DNA of 64,000 bases from Oceanibacterium hippocampi (GTDB lineage: Bacteria > Pseudomonadota > Alphaproteobacteria > Sneathiellales > Sneathiellaceae): positions 682,001-746,000 of the forward strand of contig NZ_FWFR01000001.1 of assembly GCF_900172325.1 (NCBI RefSeq). The letters are read 5' to 3'. Every line of letters starts with the position of its first letter. Position 1 is the first letter of the stretch. The notes under the pieces were generated by a model. The model was given only the letters and a program-made list of their open reading frames with translations, was not told where the DNA came from and searched no databases. Shown in pieces: positions 9,289 to 19,309 of the stretch. A program made the translations under genes and the position numbers.

Positions 9289-10476
9289 ATGGAAAACGAG
9301 CCGCAGTCTAGCACCGGGCAGTCGGCCGGCAAACGCCGTGCGCCGACCGTGCTGCAGGTGGTGCCGGCGCTCGATGCGGCCGGCGGCGGAGTCGAGCGCG
9401 GCACCGTCGAGATTGCGCGTGCGCTCGCGGCCGGCGGATGGCGGGCGATCGTGGCCTCGGCCGGCGGAGAGATGGCCTACCAGATCGAGCGCGCGGGCGG
9501 TGAACATGTCACCCTGCCGGTCGACAGCAAGCAGCCCTGGACGATGTGGCGCAACGTGGCGCGGCTGGCCGACCTCGCCGCCGCCCGCCAGGTCGATCTG
9601 ATCCATGCACGGAGCCGGGCGCCGGCCTGGAGCGCCCGTCAGGCGGCGCGCCAGGTCAAGGCCCCCTTCGTGACCACGGTTCATGCGCCGTATCCGGCGA
9701 ACAGCGGTTTGAAGCGCCTCTACAACGGGATCATGGGCAAGGGCGATCGGGTGATCGCGATCTCCGACTTCGTCGCCGATTATGCCCGCACGGCGCTGCA
9801 TGTCCCAGCCGAGAACCTGGCGACGATCCATCGCGGCGTCGACACGGGTTATTTCAACCCGGCGGCGGTAAGCGCCGAGCGGTTGTTCGCCCTGGCGCGC
9901 CGCTGGCGCCTCCCTGACGGCCTGCCGACGGTCCTGATGCCGGGCCGCCTGACCCGGCTCAAGGGCCACCATGTGCTCATCGAGGCGCTTTCCAGCCTGC
10001 AGGGCATGGATATCCTGACCCTGATCGTCGGCGGCGACCAGGGACGGCGGCAATATCGCGAGGAACTGGAGGCGGCGATCCGCAGTCATGGCCTCGAGGG
10101 GTCGGTGCGCCTGCTCGACGCCTGCAACGACATGCCGGCCGCGTACATGCTGGCCGACGTGGTGGTTTCGCCCTCGACCGTGCCGGAAGGCTTCGGGCGG
10201 GTCGCGGCAGAGGCGCAGGCGATGGGACGGCCGGTGATCGCCAGCAACCATGGCGGGGCGCGGGAGACCGTACTGGAAGGCGAAACCGGCTGGCTGGTGC
10301 GGCCGGGCGACGCGGCCGACCTGGCGGCGGCGCTCTCGGTGGCGATTACCCTGTCGGCCGGCGAGCGGGCCGCGGTTGCCGAACGGGCGCGGCGGCATGT
10401 CGCCGAGAATTTCACGGTCGAACGGATGTGTGCCCGGACGCTGGAAGTCTACGCCTCGCTGATCTGGCCGTCATGA
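9289..10476 (+). CDS. Glycosyltransferase family 4
   Basis: 395 residues, GT-B fold. The N-terminal domain has the acceptor-site glycine loop (AAGGGVERG), the C-terminal domain the retaining GT4 signature E-x7-E (Glu300 and Glu308 in PEGFGRVAAEAQAMG) and the LMPGRLTRLKGH hinge segment. It transfers a sugar from a nucleotide donor, most likely in lipopolysaccharide core or capsule synthesis. Its stop overlaps the ATG of the GT9 gene (ATGA). It is divergent from the alpha/beta hydrolase with only about 25 bp between starts. Confidence 0.93.
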   Translation: MENEPQSSTGQSAGKRRAPTVLQVVPALDAAGGGVERGTVEIARALAAGGWRAIVASAGGEMAYQIERAGGEHVTLPVDSKQPWTMWRNVARLADLAAARQVDLIHARSRAPAWSARQAARQVKAPFVTTVHAPYPANSGLKRLYNGIMGKGDRVIAISDFVADYARTALHVPAENLATIHRGVDTGYFNPAAVSAERLFALARRWRLPDGLPTVLMPGRLTRLKGHHVLIEALSSLQGMDILTLIVGGDQGRRQYREELEAAIRSHGLEGSVRLLDACNDMPAAYMLADVVVSPSTVPEGFGRVAAEAQAMGRPVIASNHGGARETVLEGETGWLVRPGDAADLAAALSVAITLSAGERAAVAERARRHVAENFTVERMCARTLEVYASLIWPS

Positions 10477-11408
10477 GCGGCAGAACGCGGATCCTGGTCA
10501 TCCGGCACGGCGCGCTCGGCGATGTCGTGATGGCGCTCTGGCCGGCGACGGCGATCCGCCGCGCCCATCCGGATGCCCATATCACGCTGCTGACCAGTTC
10601 GCCCTACCGCGCGCTCGCCGAGCGGTCGGGCCTGTTCGATGCCGTCTGGATCGACGACCGTCTGCGGCCGTGGCATGTCGCCAGCCACCTGAGGCTCGCG
10701 CGGCGTCTCCGCCAGGGCGGGTTCGCCCGGGTCTACGACCTGCAATGCTCCGGCCGCACCGATTTCTATTACCGTTTCTTCATGGCCGGTCGCCGGCCGG
10801 AATGGTGCGGCACCGCCGCCGGCGCCTCGCACCGGCACGACAATCCGCAGCGAAAGCGCCTGCATGCCCTCGACCGCTTTGCCGAGCAGCTCGCGGTCGC
10901 CGGGATCGGTCTCGGCGAGCGGCCGGCGCTTGCCTGGCTGGATGACGACGTGAGCGCCCTCGACCTGCCATCCCGTTACGCCGCGCTGATCCCGGGCGCG
11001 GCGCCGCACCGCCCGGAGAAGCGCTGGCCGGCGCCGCGCTTTGCCGAACTCGCGCGGGCGCTGGCCAAGAGTGGTCTGGCGACCGTGATTCTCGGCGCCT
11101 CCGCCGACCGGCCGCTGGCGGCCGAGATCGCCGGTATGGTGCCCGGTGCGCGCGACCTGGCGGGACGGACCGACCTCTTCGCCCTTGCCGGCATCTTGCG
11201 CCGGGCAGCCTTCGCCGTCGGCAACGATACCGGGCCGATGCATCTCGCGGCGGCGGTCGGAACGCGCTCGCTGGTGCTTTTCTCGGCCGCCTCCGATCCG
11301 GCCCTCTCGGCCCCGCGCGGGGCCGCGGTCGAGCTGCTGAGGGAGGACGATCTCGGCGATCTGGACAGCCAAAGGGTGCGGGCCCGGCTTTCCGTCTGGG
11401 CGCCATGA
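10473..11408 (+). CDS. Glycosyltransferase family 9 (heptosyltransferase-like)
   Basis: 311 residues. IRHGALGDVVMALW at the N-terminus and GNDTGPMHLAAAVG near residue 250 are hallmarks of the ADP-heptose:LPS heptosyltransferase family (GT9). Translation is coupled to the GT4 gene through ATGA, which supports the start chosen here over the upstream in-frame ATG. Together the two genes suggest a step in assembling the inner LPS core; the exact acceptor cannot be assigned. Confidence 0.92.
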   Translation: MSGRTRILVIRHGALGDVVMALWPATAIRRAHPDAHITLLTSSPYRALAERSGLFDAVWIDDRLRPWHVASHLRLARRLRQGGFARVYDLQCSGRTDFYYRFFMAGRRPEWCGTAAGASHRHDNPQRKRLHALDRFAEQLAVAGIGLGERPALAWLDDDVSALDLPSRYAALIPGAAPHRPEKRWPAPRFAELARALAKSGLATVILGASADRPLAAEIAGMVPGARDLAGRTDLFALAGILRRAAFAVGNDTGPMHLAAAVGTRSLVLFSAASDPALSAPRGAAVELLREDDLGDLDSQRVRARLSVWAP

Positions 11409-11502
11409 GGGGACCCCGGAAAGCGACGGAAAGCGCCACCCTTGCGGCCCGGTTCCAGCGAATTATCCTTTCTGAATCGGGGCTTTGGTGATTAATATTT
11501 CA

Positions 11503-11525
11503 TTGACTGCCGATATGTTATCGGC
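11503..11525 (+). promoter_or_regulatory. Possible infC promoter and small dyad
   Basis: In the 208-bp gap before infC, TTGACT (11503-11508) could be a -35 box, followed at once by an inverted repeat GCCGAT-N5-ATCGGC (11509-11525). The -10 box is not clear. The gap is otherwise featureless apart from A/T-rich bases at 11488-11503. Confidence 0.3.
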
Positions 11526-11602
11526 TAACCGCCAACGTCCCGCGGTCCGCCGCCGATTCGCCCTGTCAGGCGCAATTCCGGCACGGCCGCAATGGAAATG
11601 CG

Positions 11603-11619
11603 AAAGGAGGTTCTAAATA
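11603..11619 (+). promoter_or_regulatory. Shine-Dalgarno and AUA start codon of infC
   Basis: AAAGGAGG (11603-11610) lies 6 nt before ATA at 11617-11619. An in-frame TAA (11614-11616) directly precedes the ATA, so translation of infC cannot begin further upstream. Confidence 0.85.
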
Positions 11620-12156
11620 GCACGTCCACCTAGGGTTCTGACTCCCCCGTCCCGCGAGGGGCCGAGGGTTAACGACGAGATCGACGTCCCGAGCGTCCGC
11701 CTTATCGACGACAAAGGCGACAACCACGGTGTTGTGACCAAAGTGAAGGCCATGGCGATGGCCGAGGAGGCCGGTCTCGACCTCGTCGAGGTATCGCCGA
11801 ACGCCGCACCGCCGGTCTGCAAGCTCATGGACTACGGCCGCTTCAAATACGAGGAACAGAAGAAGGCGAACGAGGCGCGCAAGAAGCAGAAGACCATCGA
11901 GATCAAGGAGATCAAGATGCGTCCGAACATCGATCAGCACGACTACGACGTGAAGATGCGCGCGATCGACCGCTTTCTGTCCGAGGGCGACAAGGTCAAG
12001 GTCACGCTGCGCTTTCGCGGTCGCGAAATGGCGCATCAGGATCTCGGCATGCGCGTTCTCGACCGGGTCCGCAACGATACCGAGGAACAGGCCAAGGTCG
12101 AGCAGCTTCCGAAGATGGAAGGCCGCCAGATGACCATGGTGATCGCCCCTCGCTGA
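11617..12156 (+). CDS. infC: Translation initiation factor IF-3 (AUA start)
   Basis: 179 residues when begun at ATA. The conserved N-terminus (RVNDEI at residues 17-22) lies well upstream of the first GTG (11734) or ATG in frame, so a shorter start would delete an essential part of the N-domain. The remainder is canonical IF-3: the [15 protein letters not shown] linker helix and the C-domain ending [15 protein letters not shown]-3 binds the 30S subunit and rejects non-canonical start codons; rare start codons in infC (AUU in E. coli) underlie its autorepression, and AUA would serve the same purpose here. rpmI and rplT follow, as in most bacteria. Confidence 0.96.
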   Translation: MARPPRVLTPPSREGPRVNDEIDVPSVRLIDDKGDNHGVVTKVKAMAMAEEAGLDLVEVSPNAAPPVCKLMDYGRFKYEEQKKANEARKKQKTIEIKEIKMRPNIDQHDYDVKMRAIDRFLSEGDKVKVTLRFRGREMAHQDLGMRVLDRVRNDTEEQAKVEQLPKMEGRQMTMVIAPR

Positions 12157-12172
12157 GCCGCGTTCCGCGGCT
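12157..12172 (+). other. Short perfect hairpin after infC
   Basis: GCCGCG-TTC-CGCGGC (12157-12171), 6-7 bp, directly after the infC stop. No T-run follows, so it is more likely a processing or stability stem within the infC-rpmI transcript than a terminator. Confidence 0.35.
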
Positions 12173-12227
12173 CTTGCGGGGGACCGGGCAGACCGACCTG
12201 GCGGATGTCTCCGCGCCTTGCGCAGGC

Positions 12228-12256
12228 TTGCATTCGCCAATACAGACAGCTATAAG
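12228..12256 (+). promoter_or_regulatory. Possible internal promoter for rpmI-rplT
   Basis: TTGCAT (12228-12233), a 17-bp spacer and TATAAG (12251-12256) lie in the 197-bp infC-rpmI gap. The -10 matches 5 of 6 consensus bases, the -35 only 3 of 6. Confidence 0.35.
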
Positions 12257-12353
12257 CATCGCCTTCATCGGGCGGTCCGGCCAGCACAGGGCATGCCGTG
12301 GCCGCCCCGAATGCTTCGCGTTGCGATGCGATGTGACAGACCAAGGAAGCAAA

Positions 12354-12551
12354 ATGCCCAAAATGAAGACGAAGAGCGGCGCCAAGAAGCGATTCCGCCT
12401 CACCGCGACGGGTAAGGTTCGCCGTCAGCTTGCCGGCAAGCGCCATGGCATGATCAAGCGAACCAACGACCAGATCCGCAATCTGCGCGGAACGACGATC
12501 ATGGCCGATGCAGACGCCAAGATCGTCAAACGCTACATGCCCTACGGTTGA
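12354..12551 (+). CDS. rpmI: 50S ribosomal protein L35
   Basis: 65 residues, very basic, with the family start [14 protein letters not shown] and the C-terminal KRYMPYG. The start follows AAGGA with 6-7 nt spacing. It sits between infC and rplT in the conserved order; 12 nt separate it from rplT. In E. coli L20 represses rpmI translation through the leader RNA; the 197-nt leader here could allow that, but I cannot show a pseudoknot. Confidence 0.97.
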   Translation: MPKMKTKSGAKKRFRLTATGKVRRQLAGKRHGMIKRTNDQIRNLRGTTIMADADAKIVKRYMPYG

Positions 12552-12563
12552 GGAGAATAGACA

Positions 12564-12926
12564 ATGGCCCGCGTTAAGGGAGGTCCGCGCGCGCACGCCC
12601 GGCACCTCAAGGTCATCAAGGCCGCCAAGGGTTACCGTGGCCGCCGCAAGAACACGTTCCGCACGGCGGTACAGGCGGTCGAGCGCGCCGGGCAATACGC
12701 CTATCGCGACCGTCGCGTCCGCAAGCGCAATTTCCGCGCCCTGTGGATCCAGCGCATCAACGCCGCGAGCCGCCTGCACGGCGTGACCTACGGCCGATTT
12801 ATGTGCGGCCTCAAGGCCGCCGGCATCGAGCTTGACCGAAAGGTCCTCGCCGATATCGCCGTTCACGAGCCCGAGGCCTTCAAGTCCCTGGTCGACCAGG
12901 CGGAAAAGGCCATGGTCGCCGCCTGA
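12564..12926 (+). CDS. rplT: 50S ribosomal protein L20
   Basis: 120 residues, the usual length. The basic N-terminal extension and the globular part ([20 protein letters not shown]) are canonical. L20 nucleates early 50S assembly on 23S rRNA. It is the last gene before a strong intrinsic terminator. Confidence 0.98.
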   Translation: MARVKGGPRAHARHLKVIKAAKGYRGRRKNTFRTAVQAVERAGQYAYRDRRVRKRNFRALWIQRINAASRLHGVTYGRFMCGLKAAGIELDRKVLADIAVHEPEAFKSLVDQAEKAMVAA

Positions 12927-12967
12927 CCGGATCAGGCCCGAACCGGATAGCCACAGACGGAATAGAG

Positions 12968-12999
12968 AAAGGGGCCTGATCGTTCGGCCCCTTTTTTTT
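12968..12999 (+). terminator. Intrinsic terminator between rplT and pheS
   Basis: Stem AAAGGGGCC (12968-12976) pairs with GGCCCCTTT (12986-12994) around a 9-nt loop, and the T-run extends to 12999. This is the clearest Rho-independent terminator in the window. It ends 11 nt before the pheS ATG, so the spacing to pheS leaves little room for a separate promoter. Confidence 0.9.
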
Positions 13000-13010
13000 G
13001 GTGAGATGCC

Positions 13011-14087
13011 ATGGCGGATTTGCAGCAGCTAGAAGTCGAACTGATTGCCGATATCGACGGCGCCGAGAACCTCGAGGCCCTGGAAGCCGTGCGCGTCGCC
13101 GCGCTCGGCAAGAAGGGCCGGCTCAGCCAGATGATGCGCGGCCTCGGATCGCTGTCGCCGGAGGAGCGGAAGGCCGTTGCCCCGGGTCTCAACCGGATCA
13201 AGGACGAGGTCAACGAGGCGCTGCTGCGCCGCCGCGCCGCGCTCGGACGGGCGGCGCTCGACGCCCGCCTGGCGAGCGAGCGGGTCGATGTCACGTTGCC
13301 GGTACGGCCGGAGCGCAGCGGGCGCATCCACCCGGTCAGCCAGGTGATGGACGAGATCGCCGAGATCTTCGCCGACATGGGCTTCAACATCGCCGAGGGT
13401 CCGGACATCGAGGACGATTTCCACAATTTCACGGCGCTCAACATCCCGCCCGAGCATCCCGCCCGGCAGATGCATGACACGTTCTATTTCAACGAGAAGG
13501 CGGACGGCGAGCGGATGGTCCTCAGGACCCACACCTCGCCGGTGCAGATCCGCACCATGCAGTCCGAGAAGCCGCCGCACCGCATCGTCGCGCCCGGCCG
13601 TACCTATCGGAGCGATTCGGACCAGACGCACACCCCGATGTTCCACCAGATCGAGGGCCTGGTCATCGATCGCGGCATCCACATGGGCCATCTCAAGGGC
13701 ACGCTGCAGGAATTCGCCCGGGCCTTCTTCGAGCTCGACGATGTCGAGATGCGCTTCCGCCCCTCGCATTTCCCGTTCACGGAACCCTCGGCCGAGGTCG
13801 ACATCCGGTGCCGCTTCGAGGGCGACAGCATCGCCATCGGCGAGGGTGACGACTGGCTCGAGATCCTCGGCTGCGGCATGGTGCATCCCCGCGTGCTCGA
13901 ACATGTCGGCCTCGACCCCGAGGAATACCAGGGCTTCGCCTGGGGCATGGGGATCGACCGGATCGCGATGCTGAAATACGGCATTCCCGACCTGCGCGCC
14001 TTCTTCGACAGCGATTTGCGCTGGCTTCGCCACTACGGCTTCCTGCCGCTCGACATGCCGACGCTCGGTGGAGGGCTCAGCCGATGA
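13011..14087 (+). CDS. pheS: Phenylalanyl-tRNA synthetase alpha subunit
   Basis: 358 residues. An N-terminal helical (coiled-coil) tRNA-binding part (1-100) is followed by the class II catalytic core: motif 2 region ([19 protein letters not shown], near 200-220) and motif 3 ([17 protein letters not shown], near 305-322). It works as an alpha2-beta2 tetramer with PheT to charge tRNA-Phe. Its stop overlaps the pheT start (ATGA). The start lies 11 nt behind the terminator; GGTGAG (13000-13005) can serve as ribosome binding site. Confidence 0.98.
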   Translation: MADLQQLEVELIADIDGAENLEALEAVRVAALGKKGRLSQMMRGLGSLSPEERKAVAPGLNRIKDEVNEALLRRRAALGRAALDARLASERVDVTLPVRPERSGRIHPVSQVMDEIAEIFADMGFNIAEGPDIEDDFHNFTALNIPPEHPARQMHDTFYFNEKADGERMVLRTHTSPVQIRTMQSEKPPHRIVAPGRTYRSDSDQTHTPMFHQIEGLVIDRGIHMGHLKGTLQEFARAFFELDDVEMRFRPSHFPFTEPSAEVDIRCRFEGDSIAIGEGDDWLEILGCGMVHPRVLEHVGLDPEEYQGFAWGMGIDRIAMLKYGIPDLRAFFDSDLRWLRHYGFLPLDMPTLGGGLSR

Positions 14088-16489
14088 AATTCACCCTTGG
14101 CTGGCTGAAGAGCCATCTGGAAACCGATGCGACCCTCGACGAGATCGTTCTCAAGCTGACGGAACTCGGCCTCGAGGTCGAGGATGTGCGCGATCCCGGC
14201 GCCGAACTGGCGCCCTTCACGATCGCCCATGTGATCGAGGCGAAGCAGCACCCCGATGCCGACCGCCTGCGTGTCTGCACGGTTGATACAGGGTCCGGAA
14301 CGGTCCAGGTCGTGTGCGGCGCACCGAACGCGCGGACCGGCATGAAGGGGGTCTTCGCGGCGAGCGGCCTGACGATCCCGGGGACCGGGCTGCTGCTCAA
14401 GCCGAGCAAGATTCGCGGCGTCGAATCGAACGGCATGCTGGTCTCCGAGCGCGAGATGGGCATGTCGGACGAGCATGATGGGATCATCGAACTTGCCGAC
14501 GACGCCCCGGTCGGACAGCCCTTCGCCGCCTATGCCGGGCTGGACGACCCGGTCATCGATGTCGCGATCACGCCGAACCGGCAGGATGCGCTCGGCGTGC
14601 ACGGGATCGCCCGCGATCTCGCCGCCGCCGGTCTCGGCCGCCTGAAGCCGGTCGAGGCGACGCCGATCCCCGGCCGCTATCAGAGCCCGGTTTCGGTTCG
14701 CCACGAGCTCGCGCCCGGCCAGGCCGACGTCTCGCCGCTCTTCGTCGGCCGCCATGTGCGCGGCGTGAAGAACGGGCCGAGCCCGAAATGGCTGCAGGAC
14801 CGGCTGCGCGCGATCGGTCTCCGGCCGATCTCGGCGCTGGTCGACATCACCAATTTCGTGACCTTCGACCTCGGCCGGCCGCTGCATGTCTTCGACGCCG
14901 ACCGGCTGAGCGGCGGCATCCATGTCCGCCTCGGACGCGCCGGCGAGCGCTTCCTGGCGCTCAACGGCGAGGAATATGCCGTCGACGGGACGATGTGCGT
15001 GATCGCCGACGACAGCGGCGCGCTCGGTCTCGGCGGTATCATCGGCGGCGAATCGACCGGCTGCACCGAGGGCACCGTCAACGTGTTCATCGAGTCCGCC
15101 CTGTTCGATCCGATCCGCACGGCGATGACCGGCCGCAAGCTCGGCATCGAATCGGACGCCCGCTACCGCTTCGAGCGCGGCGTCGATCCGGCCTTCGCCC
15201 GTCCCGGCATGGAAGTCGCGACCCGGCTGGTCATGGAGCTCTGCGGCGGCGAACCGAGCGAGCTGGTGATATCGGGCGCCGAGCCGGACTGGCAGCGTCG
15301 GGTGACGCTGCGGCCGGAACGGCTCGCCGCGCTGACCGGCATCGCCATGTCCGAAAGCGAGATGGTCGCGATCCTCGGAAAACTCGGCTTCACCGTCGCC
15401 GCCGACGGCGGCGCTCTGCTGGTCGACGTCCCGTCATGGCGCCAGGACGTCTCGATCGAGGCGGACCTGATCGAGGACCTGGCCCGCGTCAGGGGCTACG
15501 ACGCGATACCCGCGGCACCGCTGCCGCGCCTGTCGGTGGTTGCCCGGCCGGCGCTCAGCCTTGCGCAGCGCCGGGTCCGTATCGCGCGTCGCGCGCTGGC
15601 CGCGCGCGGCCTGATGGAGGCGGTCACCTGGTCCTTCCTGCCGCGCGCCCAGGCGGCCCTGTTCGGCGGCGGCGGCGACGATCTGTTGCTGGCCAACCCG
15701 ATTTCCAGCGACCTCGACTGCATGCGCCCCTCGCTGTTGCCGAACCTGCTGACCGCGGCCGGGCGGAACGCCGATCGGGGCTTTGCCGATACCGCGCTGT
15801 TCGAGATCGCGGCCGACTACCAGGGCGACCGTCCCGAGGACCAGCGGCGGGTCGCCGCCGGCATGCGGCGCGGTCGCGAGGGCGAGCGTCACTGGGCGGA
15901 AGCGGCGCGGGCCGTCGATGCCTTCGATGCCCAGGCCGATGCGCTGGCCGTGCTGGAGGCCGCCGGCGCTCCGGTCGGCAACCTGCGGATCGTCGCCGAC
16001 GCGCCCGACTGGTACCACCCGGGCCGTTCGGGGCGGATCATGCTCGGACCGAAGACCTGCCTCGGCCAGTTCGGCGAGATCCATCCTGGCGTCCTCGAGG
16101 CGCTCGACGTGAAGGGTCCGGCGGTCGGCTTCGAGGTTTTCCTCGACCAGATCCCGGTGCCCAAGGCCAAGGGCAAGACCCGGCGGCCGCCGCTTCGGGT
16201 GTCCGATTTCCAGCCTGTGGAGCGGGACTTCGCCTTCCTGGTCGACCGCGACGTCGCGTCCGGCGATTTGGTGCGCGCGGCGGCCGGGGCCGACAAGGCG
16301 CTGATCGAGGATGTCCGCGTCTTCGACCTGTACCAGGGCGACAGGATGCCCGACGGCAAGAAGTCGCTGGCCATCGCCGTTCGCCTTGCGCCGAAGGATC
16401 GCACCCTGACCGACGCGGAGATCGACGCGGTCGGGCAGAAGATCGTCGACGCGGTGGCGAAAGCGACCGGCGCGACGTTGCGCGGCTGA
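14084..16489 (+). CDS. pheT: Phenylalanyl-tRNA synthetase beta subunit
   Basis: 801 residues. Domains in order: N-terminal EMAP-like tRNA-binding domain (about 40-150), B3/B4 editing domain (about 210-380), B5 (about 400-470), the inactive synthetase core and the ferredoxin-fold anticodon-binding domain (about 705-800, beginning at [15 protein letters not shown]). It is translationally coupled to pheS by a 4-bp overlap. Confidence 0.98.
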   Translation: MKFTLGWLKSHLETDATLDEIVLKLTELGLEVEDVRDPGAELAPFTIAHVIEAKQHPDADRLRVCTVDTGSGTVQVVCGAPNARTGMKGVFAASGLTIPGTGLLLKPSKIRGVESNGMLVSEREMGMSDEHDGIIELADDAPVGQPFAAYAGLDDPVIDVAITPNRQDALGVHGIARDLAAAGLGRLKPVEATPIPGRYQSPVSVRHELAPGQADVSPLFVGRHVRGVKNGPSPKWLQDRLRAIGLRPISALVDITNFVTFDLGRPLHVFDADRLSGGIHVRLGRAGERFLALNGEEYAVDGTMCVIADDSGALGLGGIIGGESTGCTEGTVNVFIESALFDPIRTAMTGRKLGIESDARYRFERGVDPAFARPGMEVATRLVMELCGGEPSELVISGAEPDWQRRVTLRPERLAALTGIAMSESEMVAILGKLGFTVAADGGALLVDVPSWRQDVSIEADLIEDLARVRGYDAIPAAPLPRLSVVARPALSLAQRRVRIARRALAARGLMEAVTWSFLPRAQAALFGGGGDDLLLANPISSDLDCMRPSLLPNLLTAAGRNADRGFADTALFEIAADYQGDRPEDQRRVAAGMRRGREGERHWAEAARAVDAFDAQADALAVLEAAGAPVGNLRIVADAPDWYHPGRSGRIMLGPKTCLGQFGEIHPGVLEALDVKGPAVGFEVFLDQIPVPKAKGKTRRPPLRVSDFQPVERDFAFLVDRDVASGDLVRAAAGADKALIEDVRVFDLYQGDRMPDGKKSLAIAVRLAPKDRTLTDAEIDAVGQKIVDAVAKATGATLRG

Positions 16490-16497
16490 GGACGGGA

Positions 16498-16983
16498 ATG
16501 AGTAACGGGGAAGCGGCCATGTCGGACCTGGCGAGAACAGATGCGATCCCGGTGCCGGAGGGATTCGTACCCTTCGCGCTCTACGAGGGTTTCCTGGAGA
16601 CGGTCGGACCGCTCTTCTGGAGCACCGAGGGTGGCCGGGGCCGGATGGGAATCCGCATCGAGAAGCGCCATTGCAACGTCGCCGGGATCTGCCACGGCGG
16701 CATGCTGATGACCATCGCCGACATGCAGCTCGGCATGGGGACGCGGGTGCAGGCGGGCATCGACAAGTTCCTGCCGACGATCAATATGAGCTGCGATTTT
16801 GTCCGCGGCGCGCCGCTCGGCTCCTGGGTCGAGGGCGAGACCGACGTCATACGAACGACCCGCAACCTCGCCTTCGCGCGCTGCATCCTGCGTGCCGACG
16901 GCGAAGAGGTCTTCGCTGGCAACGGGATCATGAAGATCCCCTCGCGCGACGATCACGTGCGGATCAATCTTGCCGACCTCTGA
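16498..16983 (+). CDS. PaaI-type hotdog thioesterase
   Basis: 161 residues. NVAGICHGGMLMTIADMQLGMG is the hotdog-fold helix and active-site region of PaaI/YiiD-type acyl-CoA thioesterases. It begins 8 nt after pheT, with GAGGA spaced 5 nt from the chosen ATG; a second ATG at 16519 is also possible. Substrate unknown; it likely hydrolyses a CoA thioester in the cytoplasm and is carried on the pheST transcript. Confidence 0.85.
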   Translation: MSNGEAAMSDLARTDAIPVPEGFVPFALYEGFLETVGPLFWSTEGGRGRMGIRIEKRHCNVAGICHGGMLMTIADMQLGMGTRVQAGIDKFLPTINMSCDFVRGAPLGSWVEGETDVIRTTRNLAFARCILRADGEEVFAGNGIMKIPSRDDHVRINLADL

Positions 16984-17051
16984 GCGACCGATGTCGTCGG
17001 AGGCGGAATTCTCCGGGCCGGGAATCGGACCGCGCTGACAGGTAGCATGTG

Positions 17052-18857
17052 ATGAACGAACAGTCGTTGATCCGCAATTTCGCGATCATCGCCCATATCG
17101 ACCACGGAAAATCGACGCTCGCCGACCGGCTGATCCAGCTGTGCGGCGGCCTCGACCAGCGCGAAATGCATGCGCAGGTGCTCGATTCCATGGATATCGA
17201 GCGCGAGCGCGGGATCACCATCAAGGCGCAGACCGTGCGGCTTCGTTACACCGCGAAGGACGGCCAGACCTATACGCTGAACCTGATCGACACGCCGGGC
17301 CACGTCGACTTCGCCTACGAGGTCAACCGCTCGCTCTCGGCCTGCGAGGGTTCGCTGCTGGTTGTCGATGCGAGCCAGGGGGTCGAGGCGCAGACGCTCG
17401 CCAACGTCTACCAGGCGATCGAGGTCAACCACGAGATCGTCGTGGTCCTGAACAAGATGGACCTGCCTGCCTCCGAGCCTGAGCGGGTCAAGGAGCAGAT
17501 CGAGGACGTGATCGGGATCGACGCCTCCGAGGCAGTCGGGATCTCGGCCAAGACCGGCGAGGGCGTTCCGGAGGTGCTCGAGGCGCTGGTCCGCCGGGTG
17601 CCGCCGCCGACCGGCGATCGCGAGGCGCCGCTGAAGGCGCTGCTCATCGATTCGCGCTACGACCCCTATCTCGGCGTCGTCGTTCTGTTCCGCGTGCGCG
17701 AGGGCGTGATCCGCAAGGGCCAGCGCATCCGCATGATGCAGACCGGGGCCGCCTACCAGGTCGAGCGGGTCGGCGTCTTCACGCCGAAGCCGCTGCTCGT
17801 CGATCAGCTCGGCCCGGGCGAGATCGGCTTCTTCACCGCCTCGATCAAGGCGGTCGCCGATACCAACGTCGGCGACACGCTGACCGACGACCGCAAGCCG
17901 GCGAGCGCGCCTCTGTCTGGCTTCAAGCCGAACCAGCCGGTGGTCTTCTGCGGCCTGTTCCCGATCGACGCCGCCAATTTCGAGGAACTGCGCGACAGCC
18001 TGGGCAAGCTACGGCTGAACGACGCGAGTTTCAGTTTCGAGGCGGAAAGCTCGGCCGCGCTCGGCTTCGGCTTCCGCTGCGGCTTCCTCGGCCTCCTGCA
18101 CCTGGAGATCATCCAGGAGCGGCTGGAGCGGGAGTTCAACCTCGACCTGATCACCACCGCGCCCTCGGTCGTCTACCGGCTCCATCGCCGCGACGGCACG
18201 ATGGTCGAACTGCACAATCCCGCCGACATGCCCGACCCGATGCAGATCGAGCGGATGGAGGAGCCGTGGATCAAGGCGACGATCCTGGTTCCCGACCAGC
18301 ACCTGGGCTCGGTGCTCAAGCTCTGCGAGGAGCGCCGCGGCCGCCAGGAGACCCTGACCTATGCGGGCAGCCGGGCGATGGTGGTCTACAAGCTGCCGCT
18401 CAACGAGGTGGTGTTCGATTTCTACGACCGCCTGAAGTCGGTGACCCGGGGCTATGCGAGCTTCGACTACGAGATCGTCGGCTACGAGGAGGCGCCGCTG
18501 GTCAAGCTCGGCATCCTCGTCAACAGCGAGCCGGTCGACGCGCTTGCCATGGTCGTCCATTCCAGCCGGGCCGAGCAGCGCGGCCGCCAGCTTTGCGAGC
18601 GGCTGAAGGACCTGATCCCGCGCCAGCTGTTCAAGATCGCTATCCAGGCGGCGATCGGCGGCCGCGTGGTCGCGCGTGAAACGATCTCGGCGCTGCGCAA
18701 GGACGTGACCGCCAAATGCTACGGTGGCGACGTCTCCCGGAAGCGCAAGCTGCTGGAGGCGCAGAAGCGCGGCAAGAAGCGGATGCGCTCGATCGGTAAC
18801 GTGGAGATCCCGCAGGAAGCCTTCCTCGCCGCCCTCAAGATGGGCGACGACCGCTAG
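17052..18857 (+). CDS. lepA: Elongation factor 4 (LepA), back-translocase GTPase
   Basis: 601 residues, typical length. G-domain motifs: AHIDHGKST (G1), DTPGH (G3) and NKMD (G4), then the EF-G-like domains and the LepA-only C-terminal domain ([19 protein letters not shown]). LepA binds the ribosome and affects translation under stress. A GTG (17049) and an ATG (17052) stand side by side; the ATG is chosen. Nothing in the 65-bp gap before it looks like a terminator. Confidence 0.97.
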   Translation: MNEQSLIRNFAIIAHIDHGKSTLADRLIQLCGGLDQREMHAQVLDSMDIERERGITIKAQTVRLRYTAKDGQTYTLNLIDTPGHVDFAYEVNRSLSACEGSLLVVDASQGVEAQTLANVYQAIEVNHEIVVVLNKMDLPASEPERVKEQIEDVIGIDASEAVGISAKTGEGVPEVLEALVRRVPPPTGDREAPLKALLIDSRYDPYLGVVVLFRVREGVIRKGQRIRMMQTGAAYQVERVGVFTPKPLLVDQLGPGEIGFFTASIKAVADTNVGDTLTDDRKPASAPLSGFKPNQPVVFCGLFPIDAANFEELRDSLGKLRLNDASFSFEAESSAALGFGFRCGFLGLLHLEIIQERLEREFNLDLITTAPSVVYRLHRRDGTMVELHNPADMPDPMQIERMEEPWIKATILVPDQHLGSVLKLCEERRGRQETLTYAGSRAMVVYKLPLNEVVFDFYDRLKSVTRGYASFDYEIVGYEEAPLVKLGILVNSEPVDALAMVVHSSRAEQRGRQLCERLKDLIPRQLFKIAIQAAIGGRVVARETISALRKDVTAKCYGGDVSRKRKLLEAQKRGKKRMRSIGNVEIPQEAFLAALKMGDDR

Positions 18858-18877
18858 CACCGGTCAGGGTCGTTCCG

Positions 18878-19192
18878 TCAGCGGAATGAGCGCCGGCGTT
18901 CGCCATCGCGGCGCCGGCAGACGACCAGCAGCAAGATCCCGGGCACCAGGAAGACCAGCCAGGCCGGCTTCAGCAGGATCCAGGTGATCCCCGGATCCCA
19001 GAGCTCCGGAAGCAGGAAGCGCTGGACCACAGCCTGGGTGACATTGAGGCTGTCGGGGGCGAATTCGTACCACAGCAGGCCGAGCGCCTGGGGCGCCCAT
19101 GCGCCCGCCTCGAGCGAGCGCAGCGCCTCCAGCCCCATGGCGACAAGCGCGACGGCAATCCACAGCCAGCCGATCAGACGTCCGACGAACAT
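18878..19192 (-). CDS. Small two-helix membrane protein
   Basis: 104 residues. Two hydrophobic segments are predicted: one at residues 1-25 (FVGRLIGWLWIAVALVAMGL) and one at about 72-92 (AWLVFLVPGILLLVV), with a loop of about 45 residues and a basic tail. The start at 19192 follows GAGGGGGAAG at 8 nt, a much stronger site than the upstream ATGs at 19243 and 19270. It is convergent with lepA. I do not recognise a family. Confidence 0.6.
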   Translation of the reverse strand: MFVGRLIGWLWIAVALVAMGLEALRSLEAGAWAPQALGLLWYEFAPDSLNVTQAVVQRFLLPELWDPGITWILLKPAWLVFLVPGILLLVVCRRRDGERRRSFR

Positions 19193-19309
19193 CCGCGGAC
19201 TTCCCCCTCGATACGGCGGCACCGGATGCCGCGTCCGGGCCATTTGACGGATTTCCCGGGGCCCTGTCAAACCGCTGCCGGGGACGCCCGGGTCCAGATG
19301 CCGGGGGCG

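Noticed and set aside
8470-10398. 642-codon minus-strand frame
   Set aside because: Shadow of the GT4 and hydrolase genes; low-complexity composition and no ribosome binding site.
11734-12156. infC starting at GTG 11734
   Set aside because: Would remove the conserved N-terminal 39 codons, and there is no Shine-Dalgarno there; ATA at 11617 has a perfect one.
12927-13010. Leader peptide with Phe codons for pheST attenuation
   Set aside because: No ATG or GTG frame with Phe codons lies before the terminator, so classic pheM-type attenuation is not supported.
14788-16983. 731-codon open frame across pheT and the thioesterase gene
   Set aside because: Its first three quarters are an Arg-rich shadow of pheT; only the last 161 codons are a real gene (thioesterase at 16498).
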